A DNA stretch of 64,000 nucleotides from assembly GCF_900101335.1 (NCBI RefSeq), contig NZ_FNKA01000004.1:62001-126000 (forward strand), given 5' to 3'. The notes beneath the pieces are model-generated. The model was not told the DNA's origin. It searched no databases and saw nothing but the letters and a program-made list of their open reading frames with translations. Numbering within the stretch: the stretch's first letter is position 1; each line of letters starts with the position of its first letter. Below are positions 50,284 to 59,374 of the stretch, piece after piece. This stretch comes from Quadrisphaera sp. DSM 44207. GTDB lineage: Bacteria; Actinomycetota; Actinomycetes; Actinomycetales; Quadrisphaeraceae. Made by a program: the position numbers and the translations under genes.

Positions 50284-51801
50284 TCATACCTGCTGGAGGT
50301 GAGGTGCGGCCGGTGTGAAGGCGGCTGCTGGCATGATCGGCTCGCGCCGGATCGCCCGCGCTGAGAGGTGGTAGACGCCGCGGGCGTCGCGGTCGAACTC
50401 GGGCCAGGGCAGTGTGCCGTCGGTGGCGTAGGAGACCCAGAGGCCGTGGACGTGGTCGGCCAGGTCCTGGGGCGGGGCGGTGCCGGTCAGGCCGCGGGGT
50501 CCGGTGGTGGTGTGCAGGGTGTCGAAGACGAACGGCAGGTCGACCCCGTGCGCCGCGCCGAGCCGCCCACCGGCTGCGGGCGACCTCCAGTCGAGCTCGT
50601 AGACGTGGGTGCGGCCCTGGTGCGCCTCGGCGTACTGGCGTGACGGCCAGCGGAAGGCCATGTCGGTCAGGACGCGGGCGAGGACCTCCCCGCCGCGCTC
50701 GCCGGGCCCGCCGGGCCCGTGGTCGGCGTAGGCGGCGAACAGGGCGCGGGAGCGGGGGGCCACGCGCCCGAGCAGCCACCGCGCGGCCCACCGCGGCAGG
50801 AGGTCGAGGCGGGTGGGGGCGAACCAGGAGTTCGCCTCCTGCGCCGTCGTCCCGATCAGGACATCGACGTCGGCGCCCGCTCCCGCCGCCAGGGCTTCGA
50901 GCGGGTGGCGGGGGAGGACGTCGTCGCCGACCACGGGGTTGACCACGCCGAGGCCGAAGGAGGGGTCGACGCCGTCCTCGTCCCGCAGGTCCACCCGCCC
51001 CGGGCGTGACACCCGGCTCAGCGCGGCCACGCAGCGCTCGGCGTCCGCGGAGCCGAAGCCCTCGACGTCGGCGGGCACACCCAGCACCCGGGCGACCGCG
51101 GCGACGGTGCGGCGCGCCACGTGCAGGGAGTAGACCGCCGATCCGTGCCCGCTCTGGATGACGGCGCGCCGGAAGAGCTCGGTGGTCAGGGGGCTGGTGA
51201 CCAGGCAGGCGACGGCGATCCCACCGCCGGACTCCCCGAAGACGGTGACGTTGGCCGGGTCGCCGCCGAAGGCTGCGATGTCGTCCTGGACCCAGGTGAA
51301 GGCGGCGATCGTGTCGCGCAGCCCCAGGTTGGTCGGCGCACCGGGGATGGGCAGGAACCCCTCGACGCCGAGGCGGTAGTTGAGGCCCACGGCCACCACG
51401 CCGTCGCGCGCGAAGGCGGTGCCGTCGTACGCCGGCGCGTCCTTCGTGCCCAGCACCAGGCCGCCACCGTGGACGTAGACCACCACCGGGCGCGACCGGC
51501 TCCCGGTCGGCGCCCACACGTTGAGGGTCAGGAAGTCGTCCCCGCGCCGCCACCGAGCCCCCGAGACCGGGAAGACGTCGAGGCTTGCGAGGGAGGTGCT
51601 GGCCCGCTGCGGTGCGCTCGGCCCGGGCTCGAGCGCCTCGCGCACCCCCGACCACGCCGGCACCGGTCGGGGCTCGGCGAAGCGCAAGGCACCGACCGGT
51701 GGCGCGGCGTACGGCACCCCCAGGAAGGTCGCGACGCCGTTCGTGGACCTCCCCCGCACGATGCCCGAGCTCAGCGCGACGTCGATCGGTGTCCTGCCCA
51801 T
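50284..51801 (-). CDS. Type B carboxylesterase
   Basis: 505 residues of the carboxylesterase/lipase family. Oxyanion hole VVVYVHGGGLVLG, nucleophile elbow VTVFGESGGGIAVA, catalytic Glu region DEDGVDPSFG and His in RLGAAHGVDLPFVFDT. VATFLGVPYAAPPVGALRFAEP is the family start. ATG 51801 has GAGGCGATCACC upstream; an in-frame ATG further up at 51951 overlaps the TetR gene. It diverges from a TetR regulator 106 bases away with shared operators. Confidence 0.88.
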   Translation of the reverse strand: MGRTPIDVALSSGIVRGRSTNGVATFLGVPYAAPPVGALRFAEPRPVPAWSGVREALEPGPSAPQRASTSLASLDVFPVSGARWRRGDDFLTLNVWAPTGSRSRPVVVYVHGGGLVLGTKDAPAYDGTAFARDGVVAVGLNYRLGVEGFLPIPGAPTNLGLRDTIAAFTWVQDDIAAFGGDPANVTVFGESGGGIAVACLVTSPLTTELFRRAVIQSGHGSAVYSLHVARRTVAAVARVLGVPADVEGFGSADAERCVAALSRVSRPGRVDLRDEDGVDPSFGLGVVNPVVGDDVLPRHPLEALAAGAGADVDVLIGTTAQEANSWFAPTRLDLLPRWAARWLLGRVAPRSRALFAAYADHGPGGPGERGGEVLARVLTDMAFRWPSRQYAEAHQGRTHVYELDWRSPAAGGRLGAAHGVDLPFVFDTLHTTTGPRGLTGTAPPQDLADHVHGLWVSYATDGTLPWPEFDRDARGVYHLSARAIRREPIMPAAAFTPAAPHLQQV

Positions 51802-51821
51802 GGTGATCGCCTCATTCCGAT

Positions 51822-51886
51822 GGAGTGCTGAATCCAGGCACTCCGCGCCAAGGTGGCACTTGGTATCAAGACGGTGCTGAGTGCCA
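51822..51886. promoter_or_regulatory. Two inverted repeats between esterase and TetR genes
   Basis: GGAGTGC (51822-51828) pairs with GCACTCC (51838-51844). TGGCACT (51854-51860) pairs with AGTGCCA (51880-51886). All arms share the core GCACT/AGTGC, as expected for repeated half-sites of one dimeric regulator. TATCAA (51864-51869) between the second pair may be a -10. Confidence 0.6.
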
Positions 51887-51907
51887 GTGCGACGGTAGGG
51901 TGATCGC

Positions 51908-52510
51908 ATGAGCGAGCAGGTGGTCGCGGGCGGCCGCCTGTGGGACCGCACCCGGCGTGCGGTGCAGGAGCAGGTGGTGGAGGTCGCGCTGTCGCTGTTC
52001 GCCGATCAGGGCTTCGACGCCACGACGATCGACCAGATCGCCCGCGCCGCGGGGATCTCCCGCCGCACCTTCTTCCGCTACTTCGGCACCAAGGAGGACC
52101 TCGTCCTCGGCGACACCGACGAGCAGCGCCGGGTGCTGGCCGCGGCCCTGGAGGCCAGGCCACCGCACGAGGACCCCTGGACCGCCCTGCGGCGCGCCGC
52201 CGAGGCGCTGCCCGAGGCGCAGGTGCCTCCGGCACGGGCCCTCGCCGTCGCCCAGCTGGTCGTCACCAGCGCGTCGTTGGAGGCGAGGCACCTGCAGAAG
52301 CACGCGGCGTGGCAGGAGGTGCTGGCCCCACTGGTCGCCCGCCGCATGGGCCTCGACACCTCGCCGGCCCCCGACGTGCGCGCCACGGCCGTCGTCGCCG
52401 CCGCGCTGGCCTGCCTCGACGTCGCCACGCGCGCGTGGCTGGGCAGCGGGGGTCGCCGCTCGCTCGAGGACCTCTACGCCGATGCCGTCGACGCTGTCAG
52501 GGGCAGCTGA
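51908..52510 (+). CDS. TetR family transcriptional regulator
   Basis: 200 residues. The HTH is at about 20-65 (VEVALSLFADQGFDATTIDQ, IARAAGISRRTFFRYFGTKE). The ligand domain has the MftR-like layout (ALAVAQLVVTSASLEARHLQ). It most likely represses the divergent esterase gene, and itself, through the repeats at 51822-51886. The cytochrome P450 gene downstream has a different operator sequence. Confidence 0.87.
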   Translation: MSEQVVAGGRLWDRTRRAVQEQVVEVALSLFADQGFDATTIDQIARAAGISRRTFFRYFGTKEDLVLGDTDEQRRVLAAALEARPPHEDPWTALRRAAEALPEAQVPPARALAVAQLVVTSASLEARHLQKHAAWQEVLAPLVARRMGLDTSPAPDVRATAVVAAALACLDVATRAWLGSGGRRSLEDLYADAVDAVRGS

Positions 52511-52583
52511 CGCCAGCCGAGCAGACGTTGCAGGCACGACTCGGAGATCCCGAAGCGCGGGCGGACGACCGTGGACTCGCACT

Positions 52584-52603
52584 AATGCAAGACCTCTTGC
52601 ATT
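52584..52603. promoter_or_regulatory. Palindromic operator upstream of the cytochrome P450
   Basis: Nine-base arms AATGCAAGA (52584-52592) and TCTTGCATT (52595-52603) are exact complements with a 2-base spacer, 30 bases before the P450 ATG. It is A/T-rich in a G+C-rich surround. Its half-site differs from that of the adjacent TetR (GCACT), so another regulator is likely. Confidence 0.65.
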
Positions 52604-52632
52604 CCGGCTCGTCTCGCTCGTAGGTTCAGCTC

Positions 52633-53841
52633 ATGACGGACGTGGTGGAGAGTTCCGAGGTCTCGGTCCTGCTCGACGAGCTGACGCGGGCGGCCGGCAG
52701 GGAGGACCCGTACTCCCGCTACTCCCGGCTCCGCGAGATCGCGCCCGTCGTCCGCGCCGACGACGGCACGCTGGTGGTCACCGGGTACGCCGGCTGCGTC
52801 GCGGTCACGCGCGATCCCCGGTTCGGCAACCCGCCGTCGCAGGCGATGGAGTTCATCGCTCCCGGCTGGGAGGACCACCCGGCCACGAGGCTGCTGTTCA
52901 CCAGCATGCTGATGACGAACCCGCCTGATCACACCCGCCTGCGCCGCCTGGTCAGCTCCTCCTTCACCGCCCGCCGGGTGCAGGCCCTGCAGCCTCGCAT
53001 CGCCGAGATGGTCGAGGACCGCCTGGACCACGTGGACGGCGAGATCGACTTCGTCGAGGCGTTCGCCCTGCCCTTCCCGGTCGACGTCATCAGCGAGCTG
53101 GTCGGCGTTCCCGAGGCTGACCGGGCCCGGTTCCGGGGCCTGGTCCGCGACTGGGGCCGCATCCTCGAGGCGGTCACGCCCGAGGCGCTGCAGAAGGCCG
53201 ACCCGGCCGCGGCCGCGATCCGCGACTACCTGGCGGACCTGGCGCAGGAACGCCGTGAGGAACCGGGCGAGGACCTCATCAGCGCCCTCGTCGCCGTCGA
53301 GGAGGGCGAGCAGCTCACCGAGGACGAGCTGGTGACCATGGTGGCCCTGCTCTTCGCCGCGGGCTTCGCGACCACCACGAACCTGCTCGCCAACAGCCTC
53401 GTCTGCCTGCTGCGCGATCCTGACCAGCTCGCCCGCCTGCGCGCCGACCCCGCTCTGGCGCCGTCCGCGGTGGAAGAGCTCCTGCGGTACGACAGCCCGG
53501 TGCAACTGGTCAGGCGCATGGCCCTCGAGGACACCGAGATCTCCGGCGCACGGATCCGCGCCGGAGAGCGCGTCGTCGCCCACCTCGGCGCCGGCAACCG
53601 CGACCCGCAGCGCTTCGCCGACCCCGACCGCCTGGACCTCACTCGCGCGGACAACGCGCCGCTGTCCTTCGGTGGTGGCATCCACTACTGCCTGGGTGCG
53701 CCGCTGGCCCGCTTGGAGGCCCAGACCGCGATCCCGGCGCTGGTGACGCGCTTCCCGAACCTGCAGCTGACCGGTGCGCCCGCACGGCGCGACAGCCTGG
53801 TCATCCGCGGCTACACCGCCCTGCCGATCAGCGTGGGCTGA
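52633..53841 (+). CDS. Cytochrome P450
   Basis: 402 residues, bacterial class I. The I-helix reads LLFAAGFATTTN (AG-x-x-T), the ExxR pair EELLRYDSPVQLVRR, and the haem loop LSFGGGIHYCLGAPLARLEA with the Cys near residue 355. Opening DPYSRYSRLREIAPVV is typical of the CYP107/105-like groups. It inserts one oxygen atom into an unknown substrate and needs ferredoxin and reductase, neither encoded here. A palindromic operator precedes it. Confidence 0.92.
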   Translation: MTDVVESSEVSVLLDELTRAAGREDPYSRYSRLREIAPVVRADDGTLVVTGYAGCVAVTRDPRFGNPPSQAMEFIAPGWEDHPATRLLFTSMLMTNPPDHTRLRRLVSSSFTARRVQALQPRIAEMVEDRLDHVDGEIDFVEAFALPFPVDVISELVGVPEADRARFRGLVRDWGRILEAVTPEALQKADPAAAAIRDYLADLAQERREEPGEDLISALVAVEEGEQLTEDELVTMVALLFAAGFATTTNLLANSLVCLLRDPDQLARLRADPALAPSAVEELLRYDSPVQLVRRMALEDTEISGARIRAGERVVAHLGAGNRDPQRFADPDRLDLTRADNAPLSFGGGIHYCLGAPLARLEAQTAIPALVTRFPNLQLTGAPARRDSLVIRGYTALPISVG

Positions 53842-53873
53842 CCCTCGAGGCAGGTGAGAGGGGCGTGGCCTGA

Positions 53874-54842
53874 TCAGGAGGCCGCGTGCTGGTGCGGGGT
53901 GGAGAACGCGCGCCGGTAGGCGGCCGGGCTGGTGCCGACGACGGCAGCGAAGCGCTCCCGGAAGGTGGTCGCCGAGGCGAAGCCGACCTCGGTGGCGATG
54001 CGCTCGATCGGGTGGGCGGTGGTCTCCAGCAGGTGCTGGGCGCGGTGGATGCGGGCGCGGTGCAGCCAGGCCAGGGGAGTGGTGCCGGTCTGCTCGGCGA
54101 AGCGGCGCGAGAGGGTGCGGGTGCTCATCCGCGCCTGGGCGGCGATCGCGGCCAGGTCCAGGTCATCGGCGTGGTGCTCCTCCACCCACGCCAGCAGCGG
54201 GGCCAGGGACGAGCCCTCGGGGGCGGGTGGGGCGTGGGTGATGAACTGCGCCTGGCCGCCGGCGCGCTCCAGCGGCATCACCGACAGGCGGGCGACCTCG
54301 GCGGCGACGGCCGCGCCGTGGTCGCGGCGGACCAGGTGCAGGCACAGGTCCAGGCCGGCGGCGGCACCGGCGGAGGTCAGCAGCTGGCCGTTGTCGACGT
54401 AGAGCACGTCCGGGTCGACCTCGACCTGCGGATGGCGACGGGCCAGCGCGTCGGCGCCGGCCCAGTGGGTGGTGGCGCGGGTGCCGTCCAGCAGGCCGGT
54501 GGCGGCCAGGGTGAAGGCGCCGGCGCAGATGGAGGCGATGCGGGTGCCGGCGGCCGCGGCCTGGCGCAGGGCCGCCAGCACGTCCGGGTCGACGGGCGCG
54601 GTGGGGTCGGCCACACCGGGGACGATGACCGTGTCCGCCTCGACCAGGGCGTCCAGGCCCCGCTGCGGGCGCAGCCGGAAGGCGCCGGCGTCGACGTCGC
54701 GGTCCGGGCCGCTCGCCGCGGCGGTCAGCACGCGGTAGGCGCTGGTCCCGTCGGGCAGTCGGGTGCGCCCGAAGGTCTCCAGCGGCACCGCCAGGTCGAA
54801 GGCGATGACGCCGTCCAGTGCGAGGACGACCACCGTGTGCAC
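53874..54842 (-). CDS. GlxA-type AraC family transcriptional regulator
   Basis: 322 residues. N-terminal DJ-1/PfpI-like domain (VVLALDGVIAFDLAVPLETF, SICAGAFTLAATGLLDGTRA with the nucleophile-elbow Cys) followed by two AraC HTH motifs (LDLAAIAAQARMSTRTLSRR, IERIATEVGFASATTFRERF). GlxA regulators sense small metabolites. It diverges from a stand-alone DJ-1/PfpI protein, its probable target; only about 90 bases separate the starts. Confidence 0.9.
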   Translation of the reverse strand: MHTVVVLALDGVIAFDLAVPLETFGRTRLPDGTSAYRVLTAAASGPDRDVDAGAFRLRPQRGLDALVEADTVIVPGVADPTAPVDPDVLAALRQAAAAGTRIASICAGAFTLAATGLLDGTRATTHWAGADALARRHPQVEVDPDVLYVDNGQLLTSAGAAAGLDLCLHLVRRDHGAAVAAEVARLSVMPLERAGGQAQFITHAPPAPEGSSLAPLLAWVEEHHADDLDLAAIAAQARMSTRTLSRRFAEQTGTTPLAWLHRARIHRAQHLLETTAHPIERIATEVGFASATTFRERFAAVVGTSPAAYRRAFSTPHQHAAS

Positions 54843-54936
54843 CGCATGACACTACCCCCGCCCTGGCGAGATGCCGTCGCTCGTTGGCGTTCTCGCCACT
54901 GCCGGGACGCCGGTCGTCCTGCCTGGCCTGCGAGGC

Positions 54937-55701
54937 ATGGACCTCGTGCCGCCGAACTCGCCCGCCCTGCCGGATCCGTCCACGTCGCCCGACCCGACCG
55001 ACCCGTTCGCCGCATCCACTGCTGCGCGGCCCCTGCGGACGCAGGTGGTCCTCTTCGACGGCTTCGACCTGCTGGACGTCATCGCCCCGTTCGAGGTGCT
55101 GCACGCCGGCGGGGAGGCCGCCGGGAGTGCGCTGGTCGTCGAGCTGGCCAGCGCCGAGGGCCCGCGCGAGGTCCTCAGCGGCACCGGCGGAGTGAGCCTG
55201 CGCGCTACTGCTGCCCTGGACCCGGGCGCGGACGTCCTCGTCGTGCCCGGCGCCTCCGGCCCGGTGGACGACCCGCAGGAGCTGGGCCTGGAGACCATCC
55301 CGGTGCTGCTTTCGCGGACCTCGGACACCCCGCTGCCGGCCCTGGTGGGCCAGGCGATGGCTCGGGAGGGGACCGTGGTGGCCACCGTGTGCGGCGGCTC
55401 CCTGGCGCTGGCGATGGCCGGGCTGCTGGTCGGGCGGCGCGCGGTGACCCACCACCTGGGCATGGACGTCCTGGAGGCCACCGGCGCGCTCCGGGTGCGC
55501 GCCCGCGTCGTGGAGGACGGGCGGCTGATCAGCGCCGGCGGGGTCACCTCTGGCCTCGCCCTCGGCCTGCACCTGCTCGAGCGCCTGCTCGACCCGCAGG
55601 TGACCTTGGACGTGGCGGAGCTCTTCGAGCACGAGCGGCGCGGCACCACCTGGCGCGCGCCCACCCCGGCAGCTCCCGCCGGTCCGGGGCCCAGGGCATG
55701 A
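54937..55701 (+). CDS. DJ-1/PfpI family protein (isonitrile hydratase-like)
   Basis: 254 residues. A 35-residue Pro-rich leader, then QVVLFDGFDLLDVIAPFEVL, VLVVPGASGPVDDPQELG, TVVATVCGGSLALAMAGLLV with the elbow Cys, and RRAVTHHLGMDVLEATGALR. The fold is shared with the divergently encoded GlxA regulator. Members hydrate isonitriles or act on other small molecules. ATG 54937 is used; ATG 54871 is possible. Its last base pairs overlap the next gene (ATGA). Confidence 0.82.
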   Translation: MDLVPPNSPALPDPSTSPDPTDPFAASTAARPLRTQVVLFDGFDLLDVIAPFEVLHAGGEAAGSALVVELASAEGPREVLSGTGGVSLRATAALDPGADVLVVPGASGPVDDPQELGLETIPVLLSRTSDTPLPALVGQAMAREGTVVATVCGGSLALAMAGLLVGRRAVTHHLGMDVLEATGALRVRARVVEDGRLISAGGVTSGLALGLHLLERLLDPQVTLDVAELFEHERRGTTWRAPTPAAPAGPGPRA

Positions 55702-56042
55702 GCGGCATGAGCGGGGCGGGTGGTGCCAGCCGCGCCGAGGGCTCGTGGCAGCTGGTCATCCGCACCCCGGTCGGCCGCCAGGACGTCGTGCTGGACCTCG
55801 CCCAGGACGAGGCCGGTGGCCTGGGGGGCACGGCCCGCAGCAAGGACGAGACCGTCTCCTCGGAGCGCGTGCACCTGGACGGCGACCGGTTGACCTGGTC
55901 GCAGTCGATCACACGGCCGATGCGCCTGCGGCTGGACTTCGAGGTCGTCCTGGACGGGGACCGGCTGCACGGGCACTCCCGCGCCGGGCGGTTGCCGCGC
56001 TCGAGCGTCACCGGTCAGCGCACCAGCCACCCAGGAGCATGA
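55698..56042 (+). CDS. Conserved small beta-rich protein of unknown function
   Basis: 114 residues: GSWQLVIRTPVGRQDVVLDL, GGTARSKDETVSSERVHLDG and LTWSQSITRPMRLRLDFEVV form repeated beta strands, ending GHSRAGRLPRSSVTGQR. The TP-x-G, GTARS and W-x-Q-x-ITRPMRL pattern recurs in small actinobacterial and proteobacterial proteins without known function. Coupled to the DJ-1 gene by ATGA. Confidence 0.7.
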   Translation: MSGMSGAGGASRAEGSWQLVIRTPVGRQDVVLDLAQDEAGGLGGTARSKDETVSSERVHLDGDRLTWSQSITRPMRLRLDFEVVLDGDRLHGHSRAGRLPRSSVTGQRTSHPGA

Positions 56043-56329
56043 ACGCACCGCTGGCAGCCTGGACGTGCCGGTCGACTCCTCGGGTCGCGTTCCTGAAGTC
56101 GGTGCTCGAGCGCTTCGCGGAGCACGCGTTCTGAGCGGGTCCTCTGCTCGAGGTGGGCTCGATGCCGTCCTGCCCAGGGCGGCATCGGCGATGAGCGCGT
56201 CTTCGAGGTCGGCGTCCTGCTCCTCACGGCCGAGAGGACCGCCCAGGCTGGTGGTGGGCAGTGCGGGCGGGCCAGGCCCTTGGCGATCGCTCCGGTGATG
56301 CCCAGGTAGCGGCCGAAGTCGCTGGCGAC
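56043..56329. other. No intact gene
   Basis: About 290 bases between the small beta protein and the convergent aminopeptidase. A minus-strand frame around 56340-56260 reads VASDFGRYLGITGAIAKGLA and then loses coding character, a likely gene fragment that I cannot name. Confidence 0.35.
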
Positions 56330-57823
56330 TCAGGGGAGCTCCGACGTCCAGTCCGGGTGCCCGGGCATGGGGGGCGTCGTGCTGCCGTACACCCAGCTGT
56401 CGACGTAGGGCTGCAGGTCGCGTCCTGCCACCTCGCTCGCGACCCTGGTGAAGTCCGCCGTGCTCGCCGAGCGTCCCCGGTGCTCGGCGAAGAAGGCCTG
56501 CTCGATGCGCGCGAAGACGTCGGGCCCGACCAGCTCGCGCAGCCCGTACAGCGTCAGGGCGCCGGGGGCGTTGGTGTCGAAGAGCACGCCGAGCGACGAC
56601 GTGAGCCGGCCGGGGGGTCCGCTCTGCTGGCGCTGGGCCGCGTCGGCGGCGTACACCTCCCGCATCGTCGCGTCCAGGTCCTGCCCGCCGTGCTCGGAGG
56701 CCCACAGCCACTGGTAGTAGGTCGCGTGCCCCTCGCTGAGCCACATGTCGTCCCAGGTGCGCACCGAGACGGCGTTGCCGAACCACTGGTGGACCAGCTC
56801 GTGCACCATGGTCGGGGCCTCCTGGTCCCCGGGCAGCCCCAGCTCGGCGGCGGAGAGCGTCGAGAGGGTCGCCGTCTCCAGCGCGACGCCGTTGTAGTCG
56901 CTGTCGACGGCCAGGACGCCGTAGCTGTCGAAGGGGTACTCCACCCCCAGCGCGGACTCCACCCACTGCAGCTGCTCCGCGGTGTCGTCGGCCGACGCCG
57001 CCAGCTCGGGCCGGTCCGCCGGGATCCAGCTGGTGATCGGCAGCCCGCGCGGACCCTCCTGGGCCACCGGCCGGAAGCGCCCCACCGCGACCTGCACGAC
57101 GTGGGTGGGGATGTCGTCGTCGGTGCGGTAGGTGACCGTCCGCGTGCCGGGTCCTTCCGGTGCCTCGGAGACCAGGGTGCCGTTGGCGACCACCTGCAGG
57201 TCCGAGGGCGCCGTGACGCGGAAGGTCGTGCGCGCCTTGTCGCCGGGCACGTCGTTGCAGGGGAAGAACAGGTGCGCCCGGTCCGGCTGGCCCATCAGGG
57301 CGAACCCGTCCGGGGTCTCGATCCAGCTCTGCCAGGGCCAGTCCGTCCCCGCCGGCAGGTCCAGGGCCGGTGACGGCGGGTTCGCCGCGCGGTCCGCGGT
57401 GAAGTCGACGCGGGTGGTGAAGGTGCGCCCGGGCGGCAGGGGGTGCTCGGGCGTGACGACCAGCTTCTCGGTCCCCGGCAGCAGCCGGAAGCCGGCCGGG
57501 TGCCCGTCGACGACGACCGCCGAGACCTCGCGCGCAGCGGCGTCCAGGCTGAACTCGGTCAGCTGCTGCTGCGCGACCGCCGTGACCAGGACGGAGCTGG
57601 TCATCGTCGTCGCGTCCGGGCGGTAGTCGTAGCTGACGTCGTAGGCCGTGGCGTCGTACCCCGTGGTGCCCAGGGCGGGGAACAGCCGCTCCCCGGCGCC
57701 GGGCTCCTCCTGCGCGGCGGTCGCCTGGCCGGCGCACGAGGTCGCGCCCAGCAGCAGCGCGGTCGCGGTCGACGCCGCCGCGGTGCGCCACGACGCGCTC
57801 GCAGGTGGGGTCCTGAAGGCCAT
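56330..57823 (-). CDS. M1 family metallopeptidase, predicted lipoprotein
   Basis: 497 residues. Signal peptide with lipobox-like LLLGATSC (Cys near residue 24), so it is probably a cell-surface lipoprotein. The beta domain (residues about 40-230) is followed by the catalytic part: exopeptidase loop GVALETATLS and the zinc site HELVHQWFGNAV...WLSEGHATYYQW (HExxH-x18-E). It removes N-terminal residues from peptides. It lacks the long C-terminal domain of aminopeptidase N. ATG 57823. Confidence 0.88.
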   Translation of the reverse strand: MAFRTPPASASWRTAAASTATALLLGATSCAGQATAAQEEPGAGERLFPALGTTGYDATAYDVSYDYRPDATTMTSSVLVTAVAQQQLTEFSLDAAAREVSAVVVDGHPAGFRLLPGTEKLVVTPEHPLPPGRTFTTRVDFTADRAANPPSPALDLPAGTDWPWQSWIETPDGFALMGQPDRAHLFFPCNDVPGDKARTTFRVTAPSDLQVVANGTLVSEAPEGPGTRTVTYRTDDDIPTHVVQVAVGRFRPVAQEGPRGLPITSWIPADRPELAASADDTAEQLQWVESALGVEYPFDSYGVLAVDSDYNGVALETATLSTLSAAELGLPGDQEAPTMVHELVHQWFGNAVSVRTWDDMWLSEGHATYYQWLWASEHGGQDLDATMREVYAADAAQRQQSGPPGRLTSSLGVLFDTNAPGALTLYGLRELVGPDVFARIEQAFFAEHRGRSASTADFTRVASEVAGRDLQPYVDSWVYGSTTPPMPGHPDWTSELP

Positions 57824-57858
57824 GGTGTCCAGCTCCCTCGGTCGTGACGTCGGTCCCT

Positions 57859-57920
57859 CGACGCTAGGGAGCGTCGCCGCGCGGCCGCATCGCCCATTGG
57901 TCGGAGCCGTTCGGAGCCGT
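57859..57920. promoter_or_regulatory. Palindrome and direct repeat upstream of the aminopeptidase
   Basis: CGACGC (57859-57864) and GCGTCG (57871-57876) flank TAGGGA. TCGGAGCCGT is then repeated in tandem at 57901 and 57911. Both lie in the divergent gap between the aminopeptidase and the phosphatase genes and could be regulator sites. Confidence 0.4.
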
Positions 57921-58075
57921 TCGGTGCCCGGCTCGTCGGCGTCGCCGCAGGCAGTCCGCGCGGTCCTCCCGGGGGTGGCGTGCTCAGCGGGACCCCGCGC
58001 GCCGCGGCGTGCGACTTCGGGCGGACCCGAGGTGGCGGAGTTGGTGGGGCGGCCCCGCGCCTCTACCCTCCCCGA

Positions 58076-59374
58076 GTGCGCCGGCCGTGGATCCTCGCTG
58101 CGCTGCTCGCCCTCCCCGCGCTGGCCACGGTCGCCCAGGCGGCGGTCGGGACCCGCTTCCTGTCCCTGTCGGTCTACGCCTTCGCCCCGCTCGTGGCCAG
58201 CATGCTGTTCCGCTGGCGGCTCACCGCGGTCTGCTGCGCGTACGTGCTGGCCCTGGCGGTGCCGATGACGCTCGCCGACGACACGTTCTCCCCGCTGGTC
58301 GACCTCGCCCGCGTCACCTCCGTGGTGCCGCTGCTGGTGCTCGCCGTCGTCAACGCCGTCCTCCGCGAGCGGCGCGAGGCGCGGCTGCGCGACGTGACCG
58401 CCGTGGCGCGCGTCGCCCAGGACGCGATCCTGCGCGAGCTGCCGCCGGTGGTCGCCGGCGTGCCGCTGGCGGCCCGGTACCGCTCGGCGGCCGCCGAGTC
58501 GCGGGTGGGCGGCGACCTGTACGAGGCGGTCGCCGCGCCGGCCGGGCTGCGCCTGGTCGTCGGCGACGTGCGCGGCAAGGGCCTGGAGGCGGTGCGCACC
58601 GCCGCGCACACCGTGGCGGCCTTCCGCGAGGCGGCGCACGCGCCGGGCGCCTCCCTGCCGGACGTCGTCGCCGCCGTGGACGCCAGCACCTCGCGCCACC
58701 TGGGCGAGGAGGACTTCGTCACCGCCGTAGTCGCCGAGCTCACCGACGCCGGGGTGCTGCGCCTGGCCAACTGCGGCCACCCGGCCCCGGTGGTCCTCAC
58801 CCCGGACGGGCGGGCCGCGGAGCTGGCCCCGGCGCGCCCGACCACGCCGCTGGGGCTGGGCCCGCGCCCGGTGGTGGAGGAGCACCAGCTGGCGCCCGGG
58901 ACCCGGGTGCTCTTCTACAGCGACGGGCTGATCGAGGCCCGCGACCGCGCGGGCGCGTTCTTCTCCCTCGACCAGCACGTCGGCGTCCTCGCCGGCGGCA
59001 GCCTCACCAGCGCCCTGGACCGCCTGCTGGCGGAGCACGCGTCCTTCTCCCGCTCCCTGGCCGACGACCTGGTCGTGCTGGTCCTGGAGGTGCCGGCGGT
59101 CCTGCCCCAGCCCCGGCCCGGCCGGGCGGGCGCGCAGCGGGCGGGCGCCTGGCCCGTGCCGCCGCGCACCATCACGATCCGGCTCCCGCGCGGCGGCCGG
59201 CCGTCGGCGAGGGCGTGGGGCCCGGCCGACGACGCCGCGGTCGCCGCCGGGAGCGGCGCGAGAGCCGGCCAGACCTCCCAGACCTCCCGGAGCCCTCGGA
59301 CCTCTCAGACCTCCTCGTCGGGGCCCTGCCCGGGGATTCCGGCCAGCAGCGCGCGCACCTCCGACTCGCGGTAG
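58076..59374 (+). CDS. SpoIIE/RsbU-type PP2C protein phosphatase, membrane-anchored
   Basis: 432 residues. Three or four N-terminal membrane helices (WILAALLALPALATVAQAAV, LSVYAFAPLVASMLF, LTAVCCAYVLALAVPM, VVPLLVLAVVNAVLRE), then a PP2C domain: ARYRSAAAESRVGGDLYEAV, LVVGDVRGKGLEAVRTAAHT, LRLANCGHPAPVVLTPDGRA and LFYSDGLIEARDRAG. Such enzymes dephosphorylate anti-sigma antagonists in general-stress signalling; an RsbW-like ATPase is at 30063. The C-terminal 70 residues are low-complexity and overlap the bldC gene. Confidence 0.87.
   Translation: MRRPWILAALLALPALATVAQAAVGTRFLSLSVYAFAPLVASMLFRWRLTAVCCAYVLALAVPMTLADDTFSPLVDLARVTSVVPLLVLAVVNAVLRERREARLRDVTAVARVAQDAILRELPPVVAGVPLAARYRSAAAESRVGGDLYEAVAAPAGLRLVVGDVRGKGLEAVRTAAHTVAAFREAAHAPGASLPDVVAAVDASTSRHLGEEDFVTAVVAELTDAGVLRLANCGHPAPVVLTPDGRAAELAPARPTTPLGLGPRPVVEEHQLAPGTRVLFYSDGLIEARDRAGAFFSLDQHVGVLAGGSLTSALDRLLAEHASFSRSLADDLVVLVLEVPAVLPQPRPGRAGAQRAGAWPVPPRTITIRLPRGGRPSARAWGPADDAAVAAGSGARAGQTSQTSRSPRTSQTSSSGPCPGIPASSARTSDSR

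Noticed and set aside
53842-53873. Terminator between P450 and GlxA genes
   Set aside because: Only 32 bases, and I see no convincing hairpin.
50284-56042. Esterase - P450 - DJ-1 run as a biosynthetic gene cluster
   Set aside because: No core synthase, transporter or tailoring set is present; separate operators and divergent pairs point to independent units.
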